From Methanomicrobiales archaeon (GTDB lineage Archaea > Halobacteriota > Methanomicrobia > Methanomicrobiales > Methanospirillaceae): a DNA stretch of 64,000 bases. Numbering within the stretch: position 1 is the first letter of the stretch; each line of letters opens with the position of its first letter. Below the pieces are notes generated by a model. The model ran no database searches and had not been told where the DNA came from. It saw only the letters and a list, made by a program, of their open reading frames with translations. The position numbers and the translations under genes were made by a program. The stretch spans positions 1-64,000 of the forward strand of contig JANYKQ010000038.1 in assembly GCA_025358115.1 (NCBI GenBank), given 5' to 3'. Shown here one piece after another: positions 36,422 through 44,621 of this stretch.

Positions 36422-36949
36422 TTAATTCCCGGTTATTTCCGGTTTTTTCTCCCGGCTGATCTTGATCTCGCACTGGCGATCACCGGTGCACATGGACCGG
36501 ACATAGCGTGTCATGTACTCTTTATTTAAGGACGGAACCGTCAGGAGCGTGAGGGCCATGCACCGTGGAAAGGTCTGCTCCCCGTTCATCCCCATCCTGT
36601 ATCCCGTGTCAAGGAACGGGCAGCGTTTGATCAGGATCACCGAACCATCCTCTGACACGTCGATTGTTTCGCTCCTGCAGTCCGGGCCAAAAAGGATCGT
36701 CATGACGGTCCTCATGCTCTCTGCGAGATCGTGTGAATTCTTTACCGGTAACCCGAGATCCCGGGCAGTGGTGACTGCCATTGAGGAAAGTTCGATCCAG
36801 ATCTCCCGTTCGATCTCATCATATCTTTCTCCAATAACTTTTCTGAATGCAACATCGTACAGGGCAGGTATCCGTGCAGCGCACTCCGCCGCGAGCCGCC
36901 ACTTGATATCATCGGGAATGGATTTGAGATCGGACAAACCGGTTGTCAC
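36422..36949 (-). CDS. Conserved hypothetical protein with C-terminal cysteines
   Basis: A 175-residue protein with a helical N-terminal half and a C-terminal half carrying RCPFLDTG, PRCMALTLLTV and RSMCTGDRQCEIKI. The cysteine arrangement and length loosely recall L-2-amino-thiazoline-4-carboxylate hydrolase-like proteins, but I cannot confirm that. The start is GTG at 36949. It lies between repeat R1 and a 170-base empty stretch. Confidence 0.6.
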   Translation of the reverse strand: MTTGLSDLKSIPDDIKWRLAAECAARIPALYDVAFRKVIGERYDEIEREIWIELSSMAVTTARDLGLPVKNSHDLAESMRTVMTILFGPDCRSETIDVSEDGSVILIKRCPFLDTGYRMGMNGEQTFPRCMALTLLTVPSLNKEYMTRYVRSMCTGDRQCEIKISREKKPEITGN

Positions 36950-37121
36950 CTCAGGTACTCGTTTATAGGAAATCCGGTTATTTCAATGATCGTCTTGCTG
37001 CAATTCGTTCCTTGTTTTTTCAACCGTTTTCCTGCTTTACCGTACCGATAAAAACTCATGAATGGATAGTGATGAAGATAAAAAAAGATCAAAAATTGTC
37101 GAAAGGATATTGTCGGTGCGC

Positions 37122-37550
37122 TTATCTCGTGTAAGCGGATGGAGGAGCACCCGCTTTTCCGGCATGATTGTTCTTTTCTGTTTCCCCGAGTTTCAATAAC
37201 GCTTCTTCAGCGGCAAGCTTTACAAAGCAATTATCCTTCTCACAGGTCTCCATAAGAGCCTGCGATGCGGATGGGTGACCGATTGTCCCGAGTGCCTGGG
37301 CTGTTGCAAATCGTACATCCTGGTCATGATCCTCAAGGAGTTTTACAAGATGATCAATGGATCGCACATCACCAATATTGCCCAGTGCGTCGGCTGCCAT
37401 ATATCTCACCCATTTGTCGTCATCTTTGAGGGCCTTGTGCAGGTATTCGACTGCCGGTTGTCCGAAATTTCCCAGTGCGATGACTGATATCCAGCGCTCT
37501 GGCCGGTCCTTGTCCTGCAGTTGTTTGTAGATCGTTTCCGTCTTCTTCAT
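37122..37550 (-). CDS. HEAT-repeat protein (PBS lyase-like)
   Basis: A 142-residue protein of at least three HEAT/PBS-lyase helical repeats, each about 31 residues: RWISVIALGNFGQPAVEYL, KWVRYMAADALGNIGDVRSI, QDVRFATAQALGTIGHPSAS, then VKLAAEEALLKLG. These form a curved protein-binding surface; the partner is unknown. ATG at 37550 has CGGGAG in front and is preferred to the ATG 12 bases upstream. A short Lys/Asn/Ala-rich tail is at the C-terminus. Confidence 0.8.
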   Translation of the reverse strand: MKKTETIYKQLQDKDRPERWISVIALGNFGQPAVEYLHKALKDDDKWVRYMAADALGNIGDVRSIDHLVKLLEDHDQDVRFATAQALGTIGHPSASQALMETCEKDNCFVKLAAEEALLKLGETEKNNHAGKAGAPPSAYTR

Positions 37551-37654
37551 CTCCCGTCCCAACTAGTTGGGATGAATCATAATATCCGGTGAGATATATT
37601 GAATATTTGCAATACTTGTATGCATGGCAGATCTGCTGACAACAGAAAATTTTT

Positions 37655-38061
37655 GGCTCTGTTAAAATCCTATAATCAGTGATTCGCTTTCTCTTATAGG
37701 CCATTTGGAAGGTGACACCCTCTCTCCCCCAGAGGGGGAGGCAAACCAAGGGGAGCATCCCCTTGACCCATCTTCTTTTTGAGAATTTTCCCATGAAAAA
37801 CAGATTTTTCGTTCAGTTTAATTAAAGGGTCCCCGCTCAAAATACCAACAGGATTGTGCCGCCGCCCCCAACGGGGCTTCCTGTGCGGCGGTTCAAGGAC
37901 TAAAATACTTCCCCGTAAACAGATTTGCCCTGCGAGGCCCCGCCGAGGCGGCTGAGCGACCCCAAAAAGGGGGTGGGAAGATTCCTGAGGTCCATAAGTA
38001 GGGGTATCAGATTTTCATGCTTTGGGTCCGAACACTTTGTTCATGTGCATTTCAACAGAGC
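37655..38061 (-). repeat. Inverted-repeat element copy R2, composite
   Basis: The left end GGCTCTGTTAAAATCCT and the first 135 bp match the family core in inverse orientation (GTGATTCGCTTTCTCTTATA, then GGGGAG and CATCCCC hairpins). The usual right end is missing at 37790. A perfect 13-base right terminus, ATTTCAACAGAGC, appears instead at 38049-38061. The element thus seems to have gained about 260 bp inside. That insert is GC-rich and hairpin-rich (see 37856-37975). Confidence 0.6.
37856..37975. other. GC-rich hairpin cluster, possible structured RNA
   Basis: This stretch is far more GC-rich than its surroundings. It has three stable inverted repeats: CCGCCG with CGGCGG around a CCCC-AACG-GGG core (37859-37891), CCGCC-GA-GGCGG (37938-37950) and CCCC-AAAAA-GGGG (about 37960-37973). 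No open frame explains it. It could be an RNA gene or only cargo of the repeat R2. It does not look like 7S RNA or RNase P RNA. Confidence 0.35.
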
Positions 38062-38225
38062 AAAAATTTTAGTTTTTAAAACACAAAAAAATGCCGGGAT
38101 TTTTTTTGTTTCAACTGTTTTCCATCAATTCAAAATGAATAAGCAATGTGAATAATCACCGTGATCTTTACAATTCCAAGCCGGATAATGAATTCACTCC
38201 TTTTTTAGTTCCGGATTTTCGGGTG

Positions 38226-39107
38226 TCACGAAACCAGGGAATAGCGGTTTTGTGAGCATTCCAAAAAACCCTCGCTCATAAGCGCTTCAATAATCCGTAA
38301 AACCCGGTCCGGTTCCTCGCTGAATATTCCGGCGATCTCATCAGAAGTCTGGCCCGGTGTTGCCAGGAGTAATGCTATTATCCTGCCGCGGATCCTGCGA
38401 TCCGATCCTTCGAATGCTGACTGTTTCGTGTAGTGGATGCTTCTCCGGTTCGGGTTTATCACGGTTTTTTTAAGTGCTGTTCCCAGGTCCATGAGTGCCC
38501 AGTACCATACCCGGGAATCGTCCGGGAGAGCCCGCTCTGCTATGGGAAGTATTTCTGCATCGTTTACGGATGACGCATCGGGAAAAAAGAAGTGGATGAA
38601 TACTCTGCGGATGTTGGTCTCTATAAATACCACCGGCATATTGAACGCAAAAGCGCAGATGGATGAGGCAGTTGCTCTGCCGATACCGGGAAATGTCGCA
38701 AGGGTATCAACATCTGCCGGGAGCACTCCGCCGTACTCGTTCATCACGCGCTGTGCACATTTTTGCAGTGCTATTGCACGCCGGTTATACCCCATGCCCT
38801 GCCATGCGGCCAGGATATCGGCAAGCGGGGCCTGCGCAAGCGAAGCAAAATCCGGAAACGCAGCCAGAAACTCCGGGTACTTTGTTGAAACCCGTTCTAC
38901 CTGCGTCTGCTGGAGCATGATCTCGGATACAAGAATCCTGTAGGGATCGGTAGTGTCGCGCCATGCCATGGGTCGGCCGTGCTGACAGTAATAGTCGAGA
39001 ACCATCTCCCGGAATGCTGAAACACCGGTAACCGGATCAAATTTTTGAGAATCAATCCGGTCAGCATCTTCAAGGGTAGCCTGAATTGTAATTTTTTTGG
39101 ATTTCAT
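38226..39107 (-). CDS. MutY-like HhH-GPD DNA glycosylase lacking iron-sulfur cluster
   Basis: A 293-residue base-excision repair enzyme. SEIMLQQTQVERV at 61-73 contains the MutY catalytic Glu (E62), and LATFPGIGRATASSI at 136-150 is the helix-hairpin-helix. The next catalytic position, Asp in MutY (LDGNVKRV), is Glu here (FIETNIRRV, E163). The four-cysteine loop that binds 4Fe-4S is absent (SIHYTKQSAFEGSDR lies there). A C-terminal winged-helix-like domain (RIIALLLATPGQTSDEIAGIF) replaces the NUDIX-like domain of MutY. Adenine glycosylase activity is possible but unproven. Confidence 0.75.
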   Translation of the reverse strand: MKSKKITIQATLEDADRIDSQKFDPVTGVSAFREMVLDYYCQHGRPMAWRDTTDPYRILVSEIMLQQTQVERVSTKYPEFLAAFPDFASLAQAPLADILAAWQGMGYNRRAIALQKCAQRVMNEYGGVLPADVDTLATFPGIGRATASSICAFAFNMPVVFIETNIRRVFIHFFFPDASSVNDAEILPIAERALPDDSRVWYWALMDLGTALKKTVINPNRRSIHYTKQSAFEGSDRRIRGRIIALLLATPGQTSDEIAGIFSEEPDRVLRIIEALMSEGFLECSQNRYSLVS

Positions 39108-39255
39108 ACCAGCATCCGGGGGATCACGTTGTGTCGTACGATGTACTCAATCCTGGATGATAATCATTCAGGTAATGACAAAAACAGTTCAATATTTTTT
39201 TAGTTTTATAAACGTAAGCCGGATCTTCGTGACCCGGCACCGGACGTAAAAATGC

Positions 39256-41049
39256 CTAGGTGCGTTTGAACATGGCGTCCAGATCCCCCCTGCTGAACCG
39301 GATGATGGTTGGCCGGCCATGAGGGCAGGTGTACGGATTCTGGGTGAGACGGAGATGGTTGACGATACGCTGGCATTGTTCCCGCGAGCAGACCGTACCG
39401 GCCTTGATCGCCCCACGGCACGCGATCACCCGGGTGATCCGCTCCCGGTTATTGACGGTACCGGTCGCAGCGTCACTGATGAGGTCGCTGATGATCTCAT
39501 CGATAATTCCTGCATCTTCCATCCGCCCGAGAACCACCGGGATTGCCCGGACAATGAACGTTTCCCCCCCAAACTCCTCCAGCACAAATCCTTCCAGTGA
39601 AAGAGCCGGAAGCAGGTCTTTTAGGATCGATCGTTCCTTTGGCGTGCGGTGAAGGATGACCGGCCAGATAAGTTCCTGCGATTGATGTTCGCCTTTGAGC
39701 CGGAGCAGTACCTGTTCGTACAGGATCCGCTCGTGGGCGGCATGCTGGTCGATTATCACCAGTTCGCCGGTATCGGTCCGCCCGAGGATGTAGATGCCCC
39801 CGAACTCCCCGATCACTTCAATGGCGGGAAGTTTTGAAGGAACCGGGGGGATTCCGGTGAGGAGCTCGGTCTGCCGGAGCCGCTGGTCGGAATCAATGGT
39901 CCCCGCGTGGGTGGATTCAGAAACGCCGGCTGCTGCTTCAGTGATTGGGTAGGTATATGCCAGCTGTTTGTCCAACATAACCGGCGGGGATACTGCAGCT
40001 TGGACCGGGGAATCTGCTGCAGGGATAAGATCCTGGCTGAGCAGGGCTTCCGACACTGCTTTCCTGATCGCTTCAGCGATCTCTTTTTCCCGTGACAGGC
40101 GAACCTGTTTTTTTGTCGGGTGTACATTTACATCCACAAGACCCGTGTCGATCCGGAGCAGGAGAAATGCAACCGGGAACCGGTCTTTGGCGAGCAGGGT
40201 ACCATATCCTGCCCTGACTGCTCCGCTAATTAGCGGGGATGAGATGAAACGCCCGTTGATGATTACCAGTATGCGTGCCGTGTCTTTCCGGGTGAGTGAT
40301 GGCTGTGAAATATACCCTTTGACCGTCATAATCGGAAAGGAAAGATCAACCGGGACAAGATGTTTGACCGTGTCCGAACCGTACAGGCGTGCGATAGTGT
40401 CGAGGGACCGGGTTGAACGGTCTGTCACCAGCTGCTCATGGTTATTATAAAAAAGACGAAATGAGCATTCAGGGTGGGAGAGACAGATCCCTTCCATGAT
40501 GGTATGGATCTGGGCAAGTTCCGTGTTGATACTTTTCAAAAATTTTTCCCGGGCCGGGGTGTTATAGAAGAGATCCTCAACCAGGATGCTGGTACCTTCC
40601 GGGGCACCGATTCCTGCGGTCTCTTTTACCGTTCCTCCGGCGATCACAATCTTTGTCCCGGCCACTGCGCCGGAACCCTGCTGTTTTGTTACCAGGGTCA
40701 CCCGGGATACTGCTGCGATACTGGCGAGCGCTTCTCCCCGGAACCCAAGAGTCTGGATAGTATCAAGATCCCTGATGGCCGCAATCTTGCTCGTTGCATG
40801 GGGGACAAATGCAAGCTCTGCATCCGCCGGTGACATGCCACAACCGTCATCGGTTATCCGGATGCTGGTGATCTTTTCCCGGGATGCAGAGAGTTCTATA
40901 CGGATTGAATGTGCCCCGGCATCGATGGCATTCTCCACCAGTTCCTTGACCACAGACGCCGGGCGTTCAACTACTTCACCCGCTGCGATCTTGTTGACCG
41001 TTGCCTGATCAAGGATATGTATGACCGGATGGTCTGGTTCGCGGGTCAT
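39256..41049 (-). CDS. mutL: DNA mismatch repair protein MutL
   Basis: A 597-residue MutL. The GHKL ATPase domain shows NKIAAGEVVERPASVVKEL, DDGCGM and FRGEALASIAAV. The C-terminal domain has an intact endonuclease set: DQHAAHERILYE, ACRGAIKAG and CPHGRP, so it should nick DNA as in organisms that lack MutH. The start overlaps the mutS stop by 4 bases (ATGA). mutSL pairs are uncommon in archaea and were probably acquired from bacteria. Confidence 0.95.
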   Translation of the reverse strand: MTREPDHPVIHILDQATVNKIAAGEVVERPASVVKELVENAIDAGAHSIRIELSASREKITSIRITDDGCGMSPADAELAFVPHATSKIAAIRDLDTIQTLGFRGEALASIAAVSRVTLVTKQQGSGAVAGTKIVIAGGTVKETAGIGAPEGTSILVEDLFYNTPAREKFLKSINTELAQIHTIMEGICLSHPECSFRLFYNNHEQLVTDRSTRSLDTIARLYGSDTVKHLVPVDLSFPIMTVKGYISQPSLTRKDTARILVIINGRFISSPLISGAVRAGYGTLLAKDRFPVAFLLLRIDTGLVDVNVHPTKKQVRLSREKEIAEAIRKAVSEALLSQDLIPAADSPVQAAVSPPVMLDKQLAYTYPITEAAAGVSESTHAGTIDSDQRLRQTELLTGIPPVPSKLPAIEVIGEFGGIYILGRTDTGELVIIDQHAAHERILYEQVLLRLKGEHQSQELIWPVILHRTPKERSILKDLLPALSLEGFVLEEFGGETFIVRAIPVVLGRMEDAGIIDEIISDLISDAATGTVNNRERITRVIACRGAIKAGTVCSREQCQRIVNHLRLTQNPYTCPHGRPTIIRFSRGDLDAMFKRT

Positions 41050-43724
41050 GGATTTTCCTTACGCTCGATGGTCTTTTTCAGTTCTGCGATCTTTGTGAGT
41101 GCCTGCATGGGCGTCATCTCGTCGGGATTGAGGCGGGCGAGGGCCCGGAGGGTCGGGTGTTCAGCCGGAATATGGGTCTCTGCCTTGTCATCAACAAGAA
41201 GAATCTGGGTGTAGCGCTGCGGCCGGGTACCGGCAGGAACTGCCTGGTTCATGCTTGCTGAAAGCAGCACCTCTGCCCGTTCGGTGACTTTTTTCGGGAT
41301 CCCGGCAAGGCGGGCTACATGGATACCATAGCTCTTGTCGGTTGCACCGGGAATGAGTTTTCTCAAAAAGACCACTTCATCCGCGGTTTCCCTTACTGCA
41401 AAGTGATGGTTTCTGACCCGTTTTAACTGCTCTTCCATGGCAATGAGTTCGTGGAAGTGTGTTGCAAAGAGGGTTTTTGGCCCGGTTGTTCCCTTTCCAT
41501 GGAGGTATTCGAGTACCGCTTTTGCAATCGAGCTTCCGTCTGCAGTGCTCGTACCCCGGCCAATCTCATCAAGAATTACGAGGCTCTTTGCGGTAAAGTT
41601 GTTGAGGATATTGGCCAGTTCCAGCATCTCGACAAAGAACGTGCTCTGCCCACTGGCGAGATCATCAAAGGCCCCTACCCGGGTAAAGACGCGATCGAGA
41701 ATGCCGATGCTGGCATGGCGGGCGGGAACAAAACTTCCTGCCTGGGCCATGATACAGCAGAGGGCAACGGTGCGCATGTACGTGGACTTACCGGCCATGT
41801 TAGCCCCGGTGATGATCATGATCTGGGTCCTGGTGCCCGAAAGTTCGGTATCATTGGGGACAAAGCCTCCCGCTACTCCCTGCTCGACCACCGGGTGACG
41901 TCCGTCCCGGATCATGATGGTATCGCCGTCGTTGAGCTGCGGGCGCACGTAATCCCGGGTCCGGGCTGCCTCGGCAAGGGCAGCGGATACATCGAGCATT
42001 GCAATGCCGGCAGCAATGGATTGCAGCGCATCGATCTGTTTCCGCAGTGTATCTATGAGCGTTGTATAGAGTTCCCGCTCCAGGGCAAGCACCCGCTCGT
42101 CGGCATTGGTGATGAGGGTTTCTTTTTCCCGCAGTTCCGGGAGGGTATAGCGCTCCCCCGTTGCGGTAGTCTGTTTGCGCTCATAATGCGCAGGGACAAG
42201 AGGGAGATTGGGTTTGGTGATGTCAATATAGTAGCCGAAGATCCGGTTGTAGCCGATCTTCAATGATTTGATTCCCGTTAACTCCCGTTCCTTTGCCTGG
42301 AGTTCCACGATCCAGTCCTTTCCTGAATGCAGTACAACGGTGATCTGGTCGAGCGCCGTGGAATAACCACGCCGGATTACCCCCCCGTTCCGGGCAATAA
42401 CCGGTGGTTCATCGACAATAGCCCTCTTTATAAGATCAATAGTTTCCGGAAGATCCCGGCACTGCCCGAGCGCCTCCAGTAACAACCGGGAGAGTCCTTT
42501 GCCGGCGTAATCTTCCAACGGTTTCCTCAGTTCCGGCAGTGCCTGGAGCGATGCAGCCAGTGCCTGGAGATCGCGTGGCCCGGCATTGCCATACGCAATT
42601 CGTGCGGCTATGCGCTCGATGTCTGTTACCCGGGTGAGGTGCGATCGCAGCAAAAGGCGTTCTGTGGTATGCTCAGCGAGGAATTCTACGGCATCGAGCC
42701 GGTGGTTGATAAGGTCAATGTCGGTGAGCGGCCGGGAAATATTGCGGCTTAAGAGCCGGCTTCCCATCGGCGTTTTTGTGAGATTCAGGCACGAGAAGAG
42801 CGTCAGGCCTTTCTGCCCCCCGCGGATGCTCTCCATCACTTCGAGATTGCGCAGCGTGATCGCATCCAGCATCATACTCTGGGCCGAAGTTCTTCGCGAG
42901 ATGCTGGAAATATGAGAAAGTGGGGAGTACTGGGTCTCTTGTGCATAAGCAAGCGCTGCACCTGCTGCGCCAATGACAGATGGCTCACCGTCAAACCCGT
43001 ACCCGTCCAGGGAGTGAACCCGGAAGTGGGACGTGAGAAGATATCCGGCCTTCTCATTGTCAAACAATCCGTCCGGAACCCGCGAGACCAGGATCGACCG
43101 TTCCCGGATCCGTTCCTGCAGATCCTCCGAAACGGTTGATGGCATAATGATCTCTGCCGGGTGGTACCGGGCAATCTCGGAGAGGATGTTCTGGTGATGG
43201 CTGTCCTGTCCGATGCTGGTGACAAAGAACTCTCCCGTTGATATATCCAAAAGAGCAATACCCCATGTGCTCATTTTTTTATCAGGACATATAGCCATGA
43301 GGTACGTAGCTGCCGATGAGGAGAGCATGGAGGAGTCGATCACGGTGCCGGGCGTGATCACCCGGACAATCTCGCGCTTGACGATCCCCTTGGCAGTTTT
43401 GGGATCCTCGACCTGGTCGCAGATGGCCACCTTGTAACCTTTGCCAATCAGCTTTGCGATATAGCCGTCAATCGCATGATAGGGAACCCCGGCGAGAGGA
43501 ATGGGATTATCGCCAATCTTGGACCGCGACGTGAGCACGATCTCGAGTTCTTTTGAGATGATCTTTGCGTCCTCTTCAAAGGTCTCGTAGAAATCGCCAA
43601 TGCGGAAGAGGAGGACGGTATCTGCAAATTTTTCCTTGAGCTCCCGGTACTGCCGCATGACCGGTGTGAGGCGGGGACCGGTCAATTCTGTCTCGGGTGT
43701 ATCGGGTGACGACTCACGAACCAT
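41046..43724 (-). CDS. mutS: DNA mismatch repair protein MutS
   Basis: An 892-residue MutS1. Mismatch-binding domain: TPVMRQYRELKEKF, LLFRIGDFYETF. Walker A: ITGANMAGKSTYMRTV. Walker B and signature: LVILDEIGRGTSTADG; also FATHFHEL. A C-terminal MQALTKIAELKKT is the usual end. The frame is open to 43961, but this overlaps the neighbour. Met at 43724 leaves 21 residues before the conserved core, which is normal; 43796 is an alternative. The stop is coupled to mutL. Confidence 0.95.
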   Translation of the reverse strand: MVRESSPDTPETELTGPRLTPVMRQYRELKEKFADTVLLFRIGDFYETFEEDAKIISKELEIVLTSRSKIGDNPIPLAGVPYHAIDGYIAKLIGKGYKVAICDQVEDPKTAKGIVKREIVRVITPGTVIDSSMLSSSAATYLMAICPDKKMSTWGIALLDISTGEFFVTSIGQDSHHQNILSEIARYHPAEIIMPSTVSEDLQERIRERSILVSRVPDGLFDNEKAGYLLTSHFRVHSLDGYGFDGEPSVIGAAGAALAYAQETQYSPLSHISSISRRTSAQSMMLDAITLRNLEVMESIRGGQKGLTLFSCLNLTKTPMGSRLLSRNISRPLTDIDLINHRLDAVEFLAEHTTERLLLRSHLTRVTDIERIAARIAYGNAGPRDLQALAASLQALPELRKPLEDYAGKGLSRLLLEALGQCRDLPETIDLIKRAIVDEPPVIARNGGVIRRGYSTALDQITVVLHSGKDWIVELQAKERELTGIKSLKIGYNRIFGYYIDITKPNLPLVPAHYERKQTTATGERYTLPELREKETLITNADERVLALERELYTTLIDTLRKQIDALQSIAAGIAMLDVSAALAEAARTRDYVRPQLNDGDTIMIRDGRHPVVEQGVAGGFVPNDTELSGTRTQIMIITGANMAGKSTYMRTVALCCIMAQAGSFVPARHASIGILDRVFTRVGAFDDLASGQSTFFVEMLELANILNNFTAKSLVILDEIGRGTSTADGSSIAKAVLEYLHGKGTTGPKTLFATHFHELIAMEEQLKRVRNHHFAVRETADEVVFLRKLIPGATDKSYGIHVARLAGIPKKVTERAEVLLSASMNQAVPAGTRPQRYTQILLVDDKAETHIPAEHPTLRALARLNPDEMTPMQALTKIAELKKTIERKENP

Positions 43725-43785
43725 AGGTGCTGAAATGTAGCCTTCCTGATCAGTTAATACCGATCTTTCGTGCAGTTGCTTTTTT

Positions 43786-44513
43786 TCAGGGAGCATTGCG
43801 GAACAGGAAGACAAGAGACAGGGGGGAAGAGAGTACCAGCGCAATGAGCCCGAAGCCAAGTCCCAGGGCAAACCCCATGCCAATGATGCGCGTAATTTCG
43901 GTGAGGATCCCGACCGCACAGGGGACCTGGCTCCAGAGGATGAGCATGCCGGTAATCGCAAGGATGCCGTAACCTGCTGCTGCGTTTTTCAGGTCCTGGT
44001 TACTTGGTGCAACGGAGAGGATAAGGCTGAGGACCAGGTACAGGTAGAGGAGGAACCAGAAGTTGAACTGAACCACAAGGTTTTGCGTAAATGTAGCCAG
44101 GATTCCTCCCCCCATCACAACCACGGCATCGGAAGAATTGATAGCAAGAGGAAGAGCGGGAAAAAAACACCCGAGATAATGGGAAAAGAGCCACGTGCAC
44201 CCGGTGAGAACGAGCGGGATGCAGAAGAGCGGTGCGGTGCTGATCACCACATTCCCGGCAACCGGAATCACCGGGGGATTGTACGTGACAGACCCGCCTT
44301 CAAGGGAAAAAAAACTACCCTGCGTATTTTTGCCCCGGTGAGCAGGCAGCCCAGCATATGGGCGCATTCATGGACAACAACGCCCGGTGCGCGGAGAATG
44401 TAATACAGGAACCTGACCGGTAATGCCTGGGCCCAGAGAAGATCCAGAACTTTTGACAGGAGAATCACGGCAATACCCGTTGCAATAATGATAAAAAAAC
44501 CGGTGTAGTCCAT
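43786..44513 (-). pseudogene. Membrane protein with HExxH motif (M50-like), broken by a frameshift
   Basis: Two overlapping frames together make one protein of about 242 residues. The first (from ATG 44513) has an N-terminal helix MDYTGFFIIIATGIAVILL and VVVHECAHMLGCLLTG, an HExxH zinc-peptidase motif. The frame then leaves at KIRRVVFF. The second frame continues with SLEGGSVTYNPPVIPVAG and four to five helices to 43786. The switch point is a run of eight T (44308-44315 complement): one extra T or a -1 slip would join them. This may be a true lesion, a sequencing error or programmed slippage. Confidence 0.65.
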
Positions 44514-44621
44514 AGGAATCCTGAAACAGGATAATATAGGGGACCTCACCCCATAAGGTAAACGATTGGGCGGTATGGTACTGCTGAAAAGCTCATCAAC
44601 TTGAACCGCCCATGAGCCCAT

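Noticed and set aside
37856..37975. RNase P RNA or signal-recognition RNA
   Set aside because: The hairpins are too short and none of the conserved core segments of those RNAs could be found.
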